Below are positions 1 through 6,788 of a stretch of 13,576 nucleotides of DNA, in pieces (position 1 is the stretch's first letter; each line of letters opens with the position of its first letter). Source of the DNA: an uncultured Acidobacteriota bacterium (GTDB taxonomy: Bacteria; Acidobacteriota; Blastocatellia; Pyrinomonadales; Pyrinomonadaceae). The stretch lies in contig CAMLKY010000009.1 in assembly GCA_946480545.1 (NCBI GenBank), positions 1-13,576 on the forward strand, in the 5' to 3' direction. The translations under genes and the position numbers were made by a program. The notes under the pieces are model-generated. The model was given only the letters and a program-made list of their open reading frames with translations, had not been told where the DNA came from and did no database searches.

Positions 1-11
1 TTAAGGTCCCC

Positions 12-93
12 TAACCGCAGATAGCGCAGATGACGCAGATCCGGAAATGATAAGATCGGATCTGCTCCGCTTAACCTGCGTCCTCTGCGGTTA
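12..93. repeat. Intergenic hairpin repeat, family A copy 1
   Basis: Imperfect inverted repeat. The left arm (12-40) holds three near-tandem subunits of the form CGCAGAT at about 9-nt steps; the right arm (about 61-93) is a diverged reverse-complement copy ending CTGCGGTTA. It lies downstream of the M1 peptidase on that gene's strand. Five other copies are at 2724-2790, 3882-3953, 6721-6784, 8005-8094 and 9277-9347. That the window opens almost inside a repeat fits an assembly break at a multi-copy element (inference). Confidence 0.7.
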
Positions 94-130
94 ACTACCG
101 CCGCCATCACCGGATGCAGCCGGCTTGAAG

Positions 131-201
131 GCCCCGGTCGCTACCGACTCCCGGTTCTGACAAAACGCAGTGCCCCGGTCGCTACCGCTCGCGGTTCTGA
201 C
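131..201. repeat. Two direct repeats with a 41-bp period
   Basis: A unit of about 30 bp occurs at 131-161 and again at 172-201. Both begin GCCCCGGTCGCTACCG and end GGTTCTGAC; they differ by one extra base and one substitution in the middle. Each contains a small dyad (CGGT-CGCT-ACCG). The second copy ends on the first base of the peptidase stop codon (201-203), so the pair forms the immediate 3' flank of that gene. There is no T-run to suggest an intrinsic terminator. Nothing else coding was seen in 1-200. Confidence 0.8.
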
Positions 202-1856
202 TACTGCGCCTTCAATACCCAACCATTCGGATCTATAGTCGGTGCAGCACCGGCGAATGACACGCTGCCGCGACCTCCGTTCATTTCCAGTCGTTGTGTC
301 TTGCCATCCACAACTACGTCTATAGGCATGGGGAACGGCATGCTGTTAGGTGTCTCCCAACGAAGATTGAGCGTGGTGCCGGAGGTCTCGGTCACTAACC
401 GCGGCAGCTTCGGCTGTCTCAAGTACATCTCGAAAAACCAGTCCAGGTCCATCTTCGACTCTTCCTCAGCAATGGCCAGGAAATCGTCGGTGTTCACCAG
501 ACGCGTCTGACGCCCGTCCGTCCACGACTCCATTTCTTTCGTCGGGTAAGCCATCCGACGCAGTGCACGAAAGAACGCGTCGTCGCCGATGAGATATCGC
601 AGCGTGTGCAGCGTGACCGCGCCTTTGCCGTAGATGTCACCGTTCGATTTCACGTAGTCCGGCGCGAGCAGGTAGACCTGATATGCGGGAGACAATTCGC
701 GCGGTGCGACGGTTTGAATATTCAGCGTCGCCTTCGCTTTGCCTTTCATCGACGCGAAGTATGCGTCCTTCTTTCCCAGGTGCTCGAGATAGAGCGAGTC
801 CATGAAGGATTGAAATCCCTCGTGGATCCAGAAGTCGCGCCAGTCTGATGCCGTGACGAGGTTCGCCCACCACTCATGCCCAAACTCGTGAAGCATCAGC
901 CAATCAAAGCCGTGTTCGTTCTTTTGAAACTTGTTACCGTACGCGATGAGCGTCGCGTGTTCCATACCGAGATGCGGCGTTTCAACGATGCCGAGCTTTT
1001 GCGATCTCCAGGGAAATGGACCGAGATATTTTTCAAAGAACGCGTTGTATTTCTTGGTCTCGTCTATAAGCCAGGCGCCTTTGTCGTGGCTCTCCGGAAG
1101 GATATAGAACTCGATCGGGATCGTCTCGCCGGTGACGCTCTTGACACTGTCTTTGATCACTCGATAAGGTGCGGCATTGAACAGGATCTCGTAGTTCGGG
1201 ATCGGGTTCGTCATCCGCCAGTTGTAGGTCGTCGTACCGTCAGGGTTCTTCTTCGAACCTTCGAACCGTCCCGGTCCCGCGACAACAAGCGGGTCCGGAA
1301 CCGTGACGTCCATCGTCACGACATCGGCCTTGTCCGATGGATGATCCTTCACCGGGAACAGGAGGTCGGCGCCGTCATTCTGCATCGCGATCGAGACCCA
1401 GTCCGCACCAGACGCAGTCTTCTTCCACATGAAACCGCCGATCCATGGCGGATTTGGGGCTACACGCGGTTCACCCGAATACGAAACGGCCGTCTTGATC
1501 TCGTCACCGACCTGCTTCGTCATCGGAAAGTAAATCCAGACTCGGCCCTCCTTTCTCTCAAAGCGGAGCGGGCTGGTACCGTCCGTAACGTTCGCGATGG
1601 TGTAGGGAAGATCTAGATCGAGGACGATCGCATTTGTCGGGATTACGATCCGTGCCGTCATCGTCGTCACGCCCGAGATCGACTTCGCACTTGGATTAAC
1701 ATTTACGTCGACGTCGTATGACATGACATCGAATGCCGCCTGCTCGAACATCAGAGGGCCGCCGGTGGAGGTCGGCCGGACGCCATGTTCACGCTGAGCG
1801 AATGAAGAAAGAGAGACGAGGGACAACAGGAAAACAGCTACTGCTAGACGATTCAT
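201..1856 (-). CDS. Secreted M1-family zinc metallopeptidase
   Basis: Zinc aminopeptidase-type protease, 551 residues, predicted to be exported. Residues 1-20 are a signal peptide (Lys/Arg-poor hydrophobic run ending SFAQ). Residues about 40-230 fit the N-terminal beta-domain of M1 enzymes. The catalytic domain shows GMEH at 297-300 (equivalent of the GAMEN exopeptidase motif), the zinc site HEFGH at 323-327 followed by EWW, and the third zinc ligand Glu346 in WIHEGF, giving the HExxH-x18-E spacing of family M1. Tyr409 in IYGKGA is the likely transition-state Tyr. The protein is shorter than M1 enzymes with full C-terminal helical domains, as in other bacterial secreted M1-like proteins. The ATG at 1856 is chosen because the signal peptide starts there; no good Shine-Dalgarno is visible. 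Substrate unknown: aminopeptidase activity is inferred from family, and GMEH instead of GAMEN may alter exopeptidase specificity. Confidence 0.93.
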   Translation of the reverse strand: MNRLAVAVFLLSLVSLSSFAQREHGVRPTSTGGPLMFEQAAFDVMSYDVDVNVNPSAKSISGVTTMTARIVIPTNAIVLDLDLPYTIANVTDGTSPLRFERKEGRVWIYFPMTKQVGDEIKTAVSYSGEPRVAPNPPWIGGFMWKKTASGADWVSIAMQNDGADLLFPVKDHPSDKADVVTMDVTVPDPLVVAGPGRFEGSKKNPDGTTTYNWRMTNPIPNYEILFNAAPYRVIKDSVKSVTGETIPIEFYILPESHDKGAWLIDETKKYNAFFEKYLGPFPWRSQKLGIVETPHLGMEHATLIAYGNKFQKNEHGFDWLMLHEFGHEWWANLVTASDWRDFWIHEGFQSFMDSLYLEHLGKKDAYFASMKGKAKATLNIQTVAPRELSPAYQVYLLAPDYVKSNGDIYGKGAVTLHTLRYLIGDDAFFRALRRMAYPTKEMESWTDGRQTRLVNTDDFLAIAEEESKMDLDWFFEMYLRQPKLPRLVTETSGTTLNLRWETPNSMPFPMPIDVVVDGKTQRLEMNGGRGSVSFAGAAPTIDPNGWVLKAQ

Positions 1857-1905
1857 AATTTGTAATTGTAAGGAAGTGGATAAGTCATATTAGCATGTGC
1901 CGTCG

Positions 1906-2027
1906 GAAGAAGCGGGGGCAAAGCCGCCCTTCCGGACCTGCGAATGTCGCTATCATTCGATGTAAGTGTAACGTTGGGTCGCCGCCAAACCCGCACGTCC
2001 GGGAAGGGCGGCTTGACCCCGCTCTTC
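1906..2027. repeat. Long GC-rich inverted repeat (family B)
   Basis: Two arms of about 30 nt, 1906-1936 and 1998-2027, are near-perfect reverse complements; each contains an AAGCCGCCCTTCC-like core next to GCGGGG. The 61-nt centre contains a smaller hairpin, CGAATG-7 nt-CATTCG. It lies between the divergent peptidase and cyclophilin genes, so it is not a terminator for either. A related half-copy occurs at 12235-12261. Confidence 0.7.
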
Positions 2028-2067
2028 TGCTTTACTCATCAGGTTTTCTTGTCTCAAAATAGATTGA

Positions 2068-2800
2068 ATGTTTAGGACGGCGATATTCATCTTGATATTG
2101 ACGACGCTGGCCGGCGCGCAACAAACGCCCGCGCCAAAAGCGAATCCCAGGCCGACGCCCGCGCCCGCGGCAGCCAAACCCGAACCCTTCGATAAAGCCG
2201 ATGTCGCGACGATGTCAAAGCAATGCGTATCGCTGGATACGGAGAGCGGCGTCATCGAGCTCGAGCTGTATCCCGAGCACGCGCCCGAATCTGTGAGAAA
2301 CTTTCTGAATCTTGCCGCGACGGGTTTGTTCGACGGGACGAGTTTCAGCCGGGTTGTCCCCGGGTTCGTCGAAGGTCCCGTCCGCGTCGGGATCGTGGTC
2401 GCGGGAAGGGGGCAAGGTTACAAGGGCGATAGGCGAACGGGCGCAGCGGACAATACCCGACGAGCCGAACAAGATCATTCACGAGCGCGGTATCTTATCG
2501 ATGGCCCGCCCGGACGAACCGAACAAAGCCACTACCGATTTCTTTATCCTGCTAAAAGAGGCGCCATACCTCGACGGTAAGTTTGCCGCATTCGGTCGGG
2601 TCACCAAAGGGATGGAAGTTGTCGAGACGATCAATAAAGCCCCGGTCACCGGCGAGAAACCAGAAAAGCCTGTGCGAATCCGAAAAGCGACGGTTACCCT
2701 GTGTGGTGACAAAGGGCATTTGAACCGCGGAGACGCAGAGGCGCAGAGAACATTTATTAGCTTTTCTCTGCGCCTCTCCGTCTCCGCGGTAAAACTCTAA
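2068..2800 (+). pseudogene. Secreted cyclophilin-type peptidyl-prolyl isomerase, frameshifted
   Basis: Cyclophilins catalyse cis/trans isomerisation of X-Pro bonds; this one would act outside the cytoplasm. The first frame, from ATG 2068, gives a signal peptide (MFRTAIFILILTTLAGAQ), a Pro/Ala linker and the cyclophilin start, including ESVRNFLNLA and the catalytic-Arg motif FSRVVPGFV (to about 2368). Homology then moves to another frame, with TIPDEPNK, GILSMARPDEPN, TTDFFIL and LDGKFAAFGRV, stopping at 2798-2800. The expected QGGD segment after GFV is missing at the shift (about 2368-2400), so the active-site Gln is lost. The 3' frame runs through a hairpin repeat (2724-2790), giving an unusual tail. 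In the first frame alone, translation would stop at 2580 with nonsense sequence. This is a decayed gene or an assembly indel. No Shine-Dalgarno precedes 2068. Family assignment is strong; functionality is doubtful. Confidence 0.85.
2724..2790. repeat. Intergenic hairpin repeat, family A copy 2 (best-preserved)
   Basis: Arms 2724-2750 and 2764-2790 pair at 26 of 27 positions around a 13-nt loop. The arm reads ACCGCGGAGACGCAGAG followed by a third CGCAGAG-like subunit. It sits between the convergent 3' ends of the cyclophilin remnant and the TPR gene, and overlaps the read-through tail of the cyclophilin frame. The strong stem could act as a bidirectional transcription barrier, although no T-tract follows. 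Confidence 0.85.
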
Positions 2801-2801
2801 C

Positions 2802-3116
2802 TCACTCCCCGAAATCCAAATCCAGCGTCATCCGGTACTCGTTAGCCATTGATGGATGTCCGTGCGACATGGAGACGTCAATGCCCTTCCGGTATGTCTC
2901 GATGGCTTTCTCGCGGTCGCCGTTGAGTGCATATGCGTTCGCAAGTGTGCCGTACGCATTGCCCTCGTCGTCCGATTTCGCGAGATAGTCTTCGAGAACG
3001 CGGATCACATCTTCATGTCGGCCCAGCTTCTCGTACTCCTTCGCTAGCCCGAACATCACCATCGTGTTCGATGGATCAGCGACAAGCATCTGTTCGAAAA
3101 CTTCGATTCGGTTCAT
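2802..3116 (-). CDS. Small TPR-repeat protein
   Basis: Protein of 104 residues made almost entirely of tetratricopeptide repeats: residues about 1-33 (VFEQMLVADPSNTMVMFGLA), 34-67 and 68-101 (ANAYALNGDREKAIETYRKG), with the usual Gly/Ala/Tyr and Ala-Pro-type positions. TPRs are helical protein-protein interaction scaffolds; no signal peptide is seen, so it is probably cytoplasmic. Its ATG (3114-3116) overlaps the stop of the upstream SYLF gene (3113-3115) in an ATGA arrangement, implying translational coupling. The partner is unknown. The 3' end abuts a hairpin repeat. Confidence 0.85.
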   Translation of the reverse strand: MNRIEVFEQMLVADPSNTMVMFGLAKEYEKLGRHEDVIRVLEDYLAKSDDEGNAYGTLANAYALNGDREKAIETYRKGIDVSMSHGHPSMANEYRMTLDLDFGE

Positions 3117-3811
3117 CGTGCGTAGACTGCGACCGTCTGGCCAAACTTTCGCAGTGATGCCGGCGCGGCCGAAGCAGGGAGAGGGGCATTGCCGATTATA
3201 TCTTTCAGGTTCTTTTCGTAGATTGCCCGGTTCAGATCCTTGTCCGAGTTGATCGAGACACCCTTGAGTGATACGCCTGCGAAAAGTCCTTTGCTGCGCG
3301 AGTAGGTAAGTATCTCGGCATCGAAAGTTGCGTTCGTCGACGCGGCCGCCGTACGACCGATCGGTCCGGCCGCGACGCTTCCTTCGCCGCCGAGCTCGAA
3401 CTTATCTTCGACCAATCCCTTCATTCCCTTGTCATTCATTATCAGCAGCACATAATCGGTTTTCGAGCCGCCGATCTGCAATCCAAGACTGCCGCCAGCC
3501 ATGTTCAAGAAGGCAGGTGCACTCCAACCTCTGCCGATACGCCGCACTGCGATTCCTTTTCCTCCCTGGCCGCCGATGATGAACGCGCCTTTGATCGTCC
3601 CCGGAAAGACTACGACCGCCTTGGCCTTGTTCAGAAGGTCGCGCGGGATCGATTTATCCCGGATCGACATGATCTCGGTCATGACTTCCGACGCCTTATT
3701 GACGCGCTCAACCGCGTCCTGCAGATCTTTGCCGGTTTTCTTTTGAGCGAACGCGGGTGCTGAGAAAAATAGGAGCAGGATGGTAATGCTTGCAGCGAAT
3801 TTAAACTTCAT
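3113..3811 (-). CDS. Secreted SYLF-domain (Ysc84/DUF500) lipid-binding protein
   Basis: 232 residues. Residues 1-22 form a signal peptide (hydrophobic core ITILLLFF, ending APAFAQ). The remainder matches the bacterial SYLF domain: AKAVVVFPGTIKGAFIIGGQ, then GGKGIAVRR, GWSAPAFLNMAGGSLGLQIG, TDYVLLIMNDKGMKGL and the FDAEILTYSRSKGLFAGVSL region. Eukaryotic SYLF domains bind phosphoinositides and actin; the bacterial role is not established, and a periplasmic or envelope lipid-binding role is inference. The start at 3811 is chosen over an upstream ATG (3943) because it opens the signal peptide and has GGAGG at 3816-3820, 4 nt upstream. It overlaps the TPR gene by 4 nt downstream. A candidate extended -10 promoter lies at 3836-3844. 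Confidence 0.92.
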   Translation of the reverse strand: MKFKFAASITILLLFFSAPAFAQKKTGKDLQDAVERVNKASEVMTEIMSIRDKSIPRDLLNKAKAVVVFPGTIKGAFIIGGQGGKGIAVRRIGRGWSAPAFLNMAGGSLGLQIGGSKTDYVLLIMNDKGMKGLVEDKFELGGEGSVAAGPIGRTAAASTNATFDAEILTYSRSKGLFAGVSLKGVSINSDKDLNRAIYEKNLKDIIGNAPLPASAAPASLRKFGQTVAVYAR

Positions 3812-3835
3812 AGAACCTCCTTGTGATTCGGTGAC

Positions 3836-3844
3836 AGTATACCA
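3836..3844 (-). promoter_or_regulatory. Candidate extended -10 promoter for SYLF-TPR operon
   Basis: On the minus strand the sequence TGGTATACT matches an extended -10 element (TGN followed by TATACT, five of six against TATAAT). It would start transcription about 18 nt upstream of the SYLF ATG, leaving room for the GGAGG site. No convincing -35 is visible, as expected for extended -10 promoters. Sequence match only. Confidence 0.42.
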
Positions 3845-3881
3845 AAGCCAGGATATCTCAGGCTGAGCGGCAGAACGAAGA

Positions 3882-3953
3882 ATCTCACGCGGAGCTCGCG
3901 AAGTACGCAGAGTCTGATACCCCTCTGCTAACTCCGCGAGCACTGCGTGAGAT
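3882..3953. repeat. Intergenic hairpin repeat, family A copy 3
   Basis: Arms 3882-3912 and 3923-3953 (31 nt each) pair at about 26 positions around a 10-nt loop; the arms contain CACGCGGAG and TACGCAGAG subunits. It lies between the 3' end of the radical SAM gene and the promoter region of the SYLF gene, which point the same way. Confidence 0.75.
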
Positions 3954-3961
3954 CATTCAAC

Positions 3962-4981
3962 TCAGAAGAGGGATTGCTGGGCCGGTTCAGGGGTGGCGGC
4001 GACCGCTTCGGTCTCAGTGGGCATCTCGTGGTTTCGGAAGCCGAAACGTTTTGCGTGGAATTCGAAGAGCTTCTTTGTAACTTCCCACTGCTCGGTCCGT
4101 CCAGCATCACGCTCGGCGTAAGAACGGTGCTGCAACTGGCCGCCGCGCTCTCGCTTCATCGCATTGATCACTTTTGCAGCAGCAGTCGGCGACAGACGCT
4201 CGTGCATCTTGGCAACGAAATACTCCTCGATCGAGTCGCTGTCGAGATGGAGCATCGACATAAACGCGCGTTTCGCTCCTGCCTCGCGAGCACGTTTGAG
4301 CAGCTTTGGAATATCCGATTCGTTGTAACCCGGAATAACCGGAGCCACACCGATGCCCACTTCGATACCCGCATTCGCGAGTGTCTCCATCGCCCGGAAT
4401 CGCGCCTCGGGAACGGGCGTGTATGGTTCAAACGGATTCGACTTCTCCTTCGTAAAGAAGGGAAGCGAGAAATATACCCAGCAGTTGAGCTTCTTCAGGA
4501 TGTCGATGTCGCGGGTCACGAGCGGCGACTTGGTGATCACCCCGACCGGCACGCCGAACTCCGCACATACCTCCAGGCATTGGCGGGTCAGTTCGTAACT
4601 CGCCTCGAGCGGAAGATACGGATCGGTCGCGAACGAGAAATCTACATGCGGCATTTTCTGCCGGGTCTTCTTGAGCTCGTCACGCAGCACCTGCGGAGCG
4701 TTTGGTTTGACGACGATCTTCGTCTCGAAGTCGGTCCCAGCCCCGTATCCCAGAAACTCGTGATACCGCCGCGCGAAACAATAAGTACAGCCGTGGACGC
4801 ATCCGCGATAACAGTTCACGGTGTACCGCCACCCGCCTTCCCAATCGGAAGCGAACGCTTTCGTGATCATCTTCTTGGTCGCAGTTTCCTCGAAAACCTC
4901 AAGCTTTGTCGGCGGCGGCTCGCCTATGAACTCCGCCGAGTATTTATCGAACGGGTTCGGCGGGTTCTTGACGTATCGCAT
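3962..4981 (-). CDS. Radical SAM protein of the spore photoproduct lyase (SPL) family
   Basis: 339 residues. The iron-sulfur motif is at 61-68 (CVHGCTYC, CxxxCxxC), preceded by NCYRGC and followed by FARRYHEFLG, the signature of the SplB-like COG1533/Rv2578c group. Further family segments include KPNAPQVLRDELKK, FSFATDPYLPLEASYELTRQCLE, the GVITKSPLVTRD strand and GVAPVIPGYNE. The enzyme should bind a 4Fe-4S cluster and cleave S-adenosylmethionine to a 5'-deoxyadenosyl radical. The true substrate is unknown: these proteins occur widely in non-spore-formers, so spore DNA repair should not be assumed. No Shine-Dalgarno is seen upstream of ATG 4981. A terminator at 5034-5083 separates it from the upstream gene, so it probably has its own promoter. 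Confidence 0.9.
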   Translation of the reverse strand: MRYVKNPPNPFDKYSAEFIGEPPPTKLEVFEETATKKMITKAFASDWEGGWRYTVNCYRGCVHGCTYCFARRYHEFLGYGAGTDFETKIVVKPNAPQVLRDELKKTRQKMPHVDFSFATDPYLPLEASYELTRQCLEVCAEFGVPVGVITKSPLVTRDIDILKKLNCWVYFSLPFFTKEKSNPFEPYTPVPEARFRAMETLANAGIEVGIGVAPVIPGYNESDIPKLLKRAREAGAKRAFMSMLHLDSDSIEEYFVAKMHERLSPTAAAKVINAMKRERGGQLQHRSYAERDAGRTEQWEVTKKLFEFHAKRFGFRNHEMPTETEAVAATPEPAQQSLF

Positions 4982-5033
4982 AGATGAAACAATAGCCTAT
5001 GCCCGGGCCACAATCAAGGCAGGTACGGTAAAG

Positions 5034-5083
5034 AAAAAAGAGTTGTGCAATACATCCCGGCGATGCATCTCACAACCCTTTTT
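5034..5083 (-). terminator. Rho-independent terminator after the secreted protein gene
   Basis: On the minus strand, 16 nt after the stop of the 5099-6037 gene, a stem opens GGGTTGTGAGATGCATC, closes over a short GCCGG-type loop and returns as GATGTATTGCACAACTC, followed by TTTTTTCTTT. About 13-14 of 17 stem positions pair. The A-rich flank on the other side gives it bidirectional character, but no plus-strand gene ends here. Confidence 0.8.
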
Positions 5084-5098
5084 CCGAGTGCCATTTGG

Positions 5099-6037
5099 CT
5101 AATTGTCTATCTTGTCCGGTAACGTCGAACGATCGAAGTAGTACGAGACCACTCCGCGTAGTTTCTTGATCACGACGGTCTCGGGCAGGGTTTCGAGGAC
5201 ATCCCGAAGTGTTGTTTCTGGGACGAATTCATCATCCGTTGGAACCAATCCGACGGTAACGATCTGCGGCCCATCTTCCGACTCAACTTCGTACTCGAGA
5301 GCGTAGCCCGCGACTTTAATGCCAGCGGACGTGACTTCGCGCTTGAAGTCATCGATCGACTGTGGCTCTTCGAACCTTCTACGCTCGAACTCGCTTCTGT
5401 TCGCTTTGCCCTGAAGGATCTTGGTTGTTGGAAGGATCTCGCCGTCGAAGAGATTACCGGTCTTGGTGTAGTGTCGGTTGAGACCCTTATCGTATTTATG
5501 GGTGTCCCATTTATCCGAGGTCCACCAAAGCTCCTCGGATATCGCCGGTGTATAGGCGAGGTTACCGGCATTACCCGCGGCACCCGCCCAGTTGTACCAA
5601 AAATAGATGTAGTATCGCGTTCCGACAGTTGGGAAGTTGCCGTTTTCAACAACCACCTCAGCTTCTTCACGTTCGCCGTTTCCGTTGTCATCCTCAAAGT
5701 CGAAATACGGGTTCGGAAAGTTCGTTGAGTAAACACCGGTCGCATGGAGATTGTGATTAAGGTCGGTCATGTCATGCGTGTAACGTTTACCACTTGAAGC
5801 GTAGCTTTGAACCCCATTTCGTCCGGCTTGATTCCAATACATGCTCACGCCGAAGACGTGGCCGCTGCCTGTTGCCGTCCATCCATGACACGTATTGTTG
5901 TAGTAGGGTGAATACGATCCGTCGTAGTAGTAGTACCAGGTGCCGGTTCCATTGCACCAATCTTGTGCAGTAGCTCCTACACAAAAAAAGGCGCACAAAA
6001 ATCCCGCGAGAAGAAAAGCATTGAATTGTTTTTTCAT
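5099..6037 (-). CDS. Secreted protein of unknown function, aromatic-rich N-terminal half
   Basis: 312 residues; family not recognised. Residues 1-24 are a signal peptide (MKKQFNAFLLAGFLCAFF, cleavage likely after ATA). The mature N-terminal half is rich in Tyr, Trp, Gly and Asn (WYYYYDGSYSPYYNN at 34-48), with Cys28 and Cys50 as a possible disulfide. Residues 115-127 (EDDNGNGEREEAE) resemble an acidic calcium-loop motif. Trp-rich strands (YYIYFWYNWAG, ELWWTSDKWDTH) follow. The C-terminal part (about 225-312) is a separate-looking acidic alpha/beta segment (VAGYALEYEVESEDGPQIV, VVIKKLRGVVSYYF). The ATG at 6037 is supported by AGGAG at 6044-6048 and the signal peptide. It probably forms a single-gene unit: candidate promoter at 6121-6149 and terminator at 5034-5083. 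Confidence 0.75.
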   Translation of the reverse strand: MKKQFNAFLLAGFLCAFFCVGATAQDWCNGTGTWYYYYDGSYSPYYNNTCHGWTATGSGHVFGVSMYWNQAGRNGVQSYASSGKRYTHDMTDLNHNLHATGVYSTNFPNPYFDFEDDNGNGEREEAEVVVENGNFPTVGTRYYIYFWYNWAGAAGNAGNLAYTPAISEELWWTSDKWDTHKYDKGLNRHYTKTGNLFDGEILPTTKILQGKANRSEFERRRFEEPQSIDDFKREVTSAGIKVAGYALEYEVESEDGPQIVTVGLVPTDDEFVPETTLRDVLETLPETVVIKKLRGVVSYYFDRSTLPDKIDN

Positions 6038-6120
6038 TGGTTGCTCCTATTTGTCTAGCTTAGTCAGAGATCGCTATCCAAGGTTGCATGGAGGCAGCGC
6101 GGAATCGGGTGTGGCATCTG

Positions 6121-6149
6121 AGAATAAAACAAACCAGATTTGAAAGCAA
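6121..6149 (-). promoter_or_regulatory. Candidate sigma70-type promoter for the 6037 gene
   Basis: On the minus strand, TTGCTT (complement of 6144-6149) and TATTCT (complement of 6121-6126) are separated by exactly 17 nt. They lie about 84 nt upstream of the secreted-protein start codon, in an AT-rich patch that differs from its surroundings. Pattern match only. Confidence 0.4.
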
Positions 6150-6189
6150 TGATTTTGGACCGAGCCAAAACCTCCTGGGCCGCCGGGGT

Positions 6190-6714
6190 TCAAAGCTCTC
6201 TCTGCATCAGTAAATCGGTTTGTGAGTCTTTTCCGAGCTGAAAGACGTGACTGCCGACGACGCGAAAGCCATTCTTTTCGTAGAACCGCTGGGCGCGTGG
6301 ATTATATTCCCACACGCCGAGCCACATGACGTCCCGGTTTTCTGACCGGGCTCGGGCGAAGCAGGCGTCCATCAATCTTTGGCCCACACCCTGGCCGAGA
6401 TGTTTCTGGTGTGAATAAAGTCGCTGCAGCTCGACAGGTCTCGTCGCGGTGATGCCGGGTTCGACGCTGTCGATGATTATCTTCGCGTAGCCGGCAGCCT
6501 CACCATCGATCTCGGCGATGATAAAGATGTTCTTTTCATCGGCGAGCTCGGCGGCGATCTGATCCTGATTGAACGCCTGGCGCATGTAGTGGTTGAGGTC
6601 GTCGGGGGCGTTCTTGGGGTGGTGTGCGAACGCGTCCCAGAATGTCGTGTATGCGAGATCGGTGAGAAGCTTGGCGTCTTCTGGTGTAGCCTGGCGGATG
6701 AGAATCTCAGACAT
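6190..6714 (-). CDS. GNAT-family N-acetyltransferase
   Basis: 174 residues, the usual length for a single-domain GNAT. It shows ILIRQATPEDAKLL at the N-terminus, the beta4 strand IFIIAEIDGEAAGYAKI, the acetyl-CoA pyrophosphate loop QKHLGQGVG at 103-111 (Q/RxxGxG type) leading into helix alpha3 (RLMDACFARA), and the late motif WLGVWEYNPRAQRFYEKNGFRVVG. The enzyme transfers acetyl from acetyl-CoA to an amine; the acceptor cannot be told. It follows the acyl-CoA dehydrogenase on the same strand after 74 nt filled by a hairpin repeat, so co-transcription is possible but not shown. No Shine-Dalgarno is visible before ATG 6714. Confidence 0.88.
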   Translation of the reverse strand: MSEILIRQATPEDAKLLTDLAYTTFWDAFAHHPKNAPDDLNHYMRQAFNQDQIAAELADEKNIFIIAEIDGEAAGYAKIIIDSVEPGITATRPVELQRLYSHQKHLGQGVGQRLMDACFARARSENRDVMWLGVWEYNPRAQRFYEKNGFRVVGSHVFQLGKDSQTDLLMQREL

Positions 6715-6720
6715 AATTTA

Positions 6721-6784
6721 GCCGCGGATTCGCACAGGATGAACGCAGATCAGATCCGCCCCATCCGCCGCGCACGTCCGCGGC
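6721..6784. repeat. Intergenic hairpin repeat, family A copy 4 (degenerate)
   Basis: Left arm about 6721-6750 (GCCGCGGATTCGCA...) and right arm about 6751-6784 (...CACGTCCGCGGC) share an 8-nt perfect outer stem, with looser internal matches to CGCAGAT/CGGAT subunits. It fills the gap between the acyl-CoA dehydrogenase stop and the GNAT start, which are co-directional. Confidence 0.6.
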
Positions 6785-6788
6785 GTAC

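Noticed and set aside
876..1616. Plus-strand open frame opposite the M1 peptidase
   Set aside because: Antisense to the HExxH-containing gene; no domain features or start signals.
1953..2255. Minus-strand frame of 100 codons between peptidase and cyclophilin
   Set aside because: Overlaps the cyclophilin signal peptide on the other strand; the translation is Ala/Gly low-complexity with no ribosome-binding site.
3947..4987. Plus-strand open frame (346 codons) opposite the radical SAM gene
   Set aside because: The minus strand carries the CxxxCxxC motif and family signatures; the plus frame has none and starts inside a hairpin repeat.
6168..6189. Possible terminator just after the GNAT gene on the minus strand
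   Set aside because: The stem is short with a bulge and only four T residues follow; not convincing as an intrinsic terminator.
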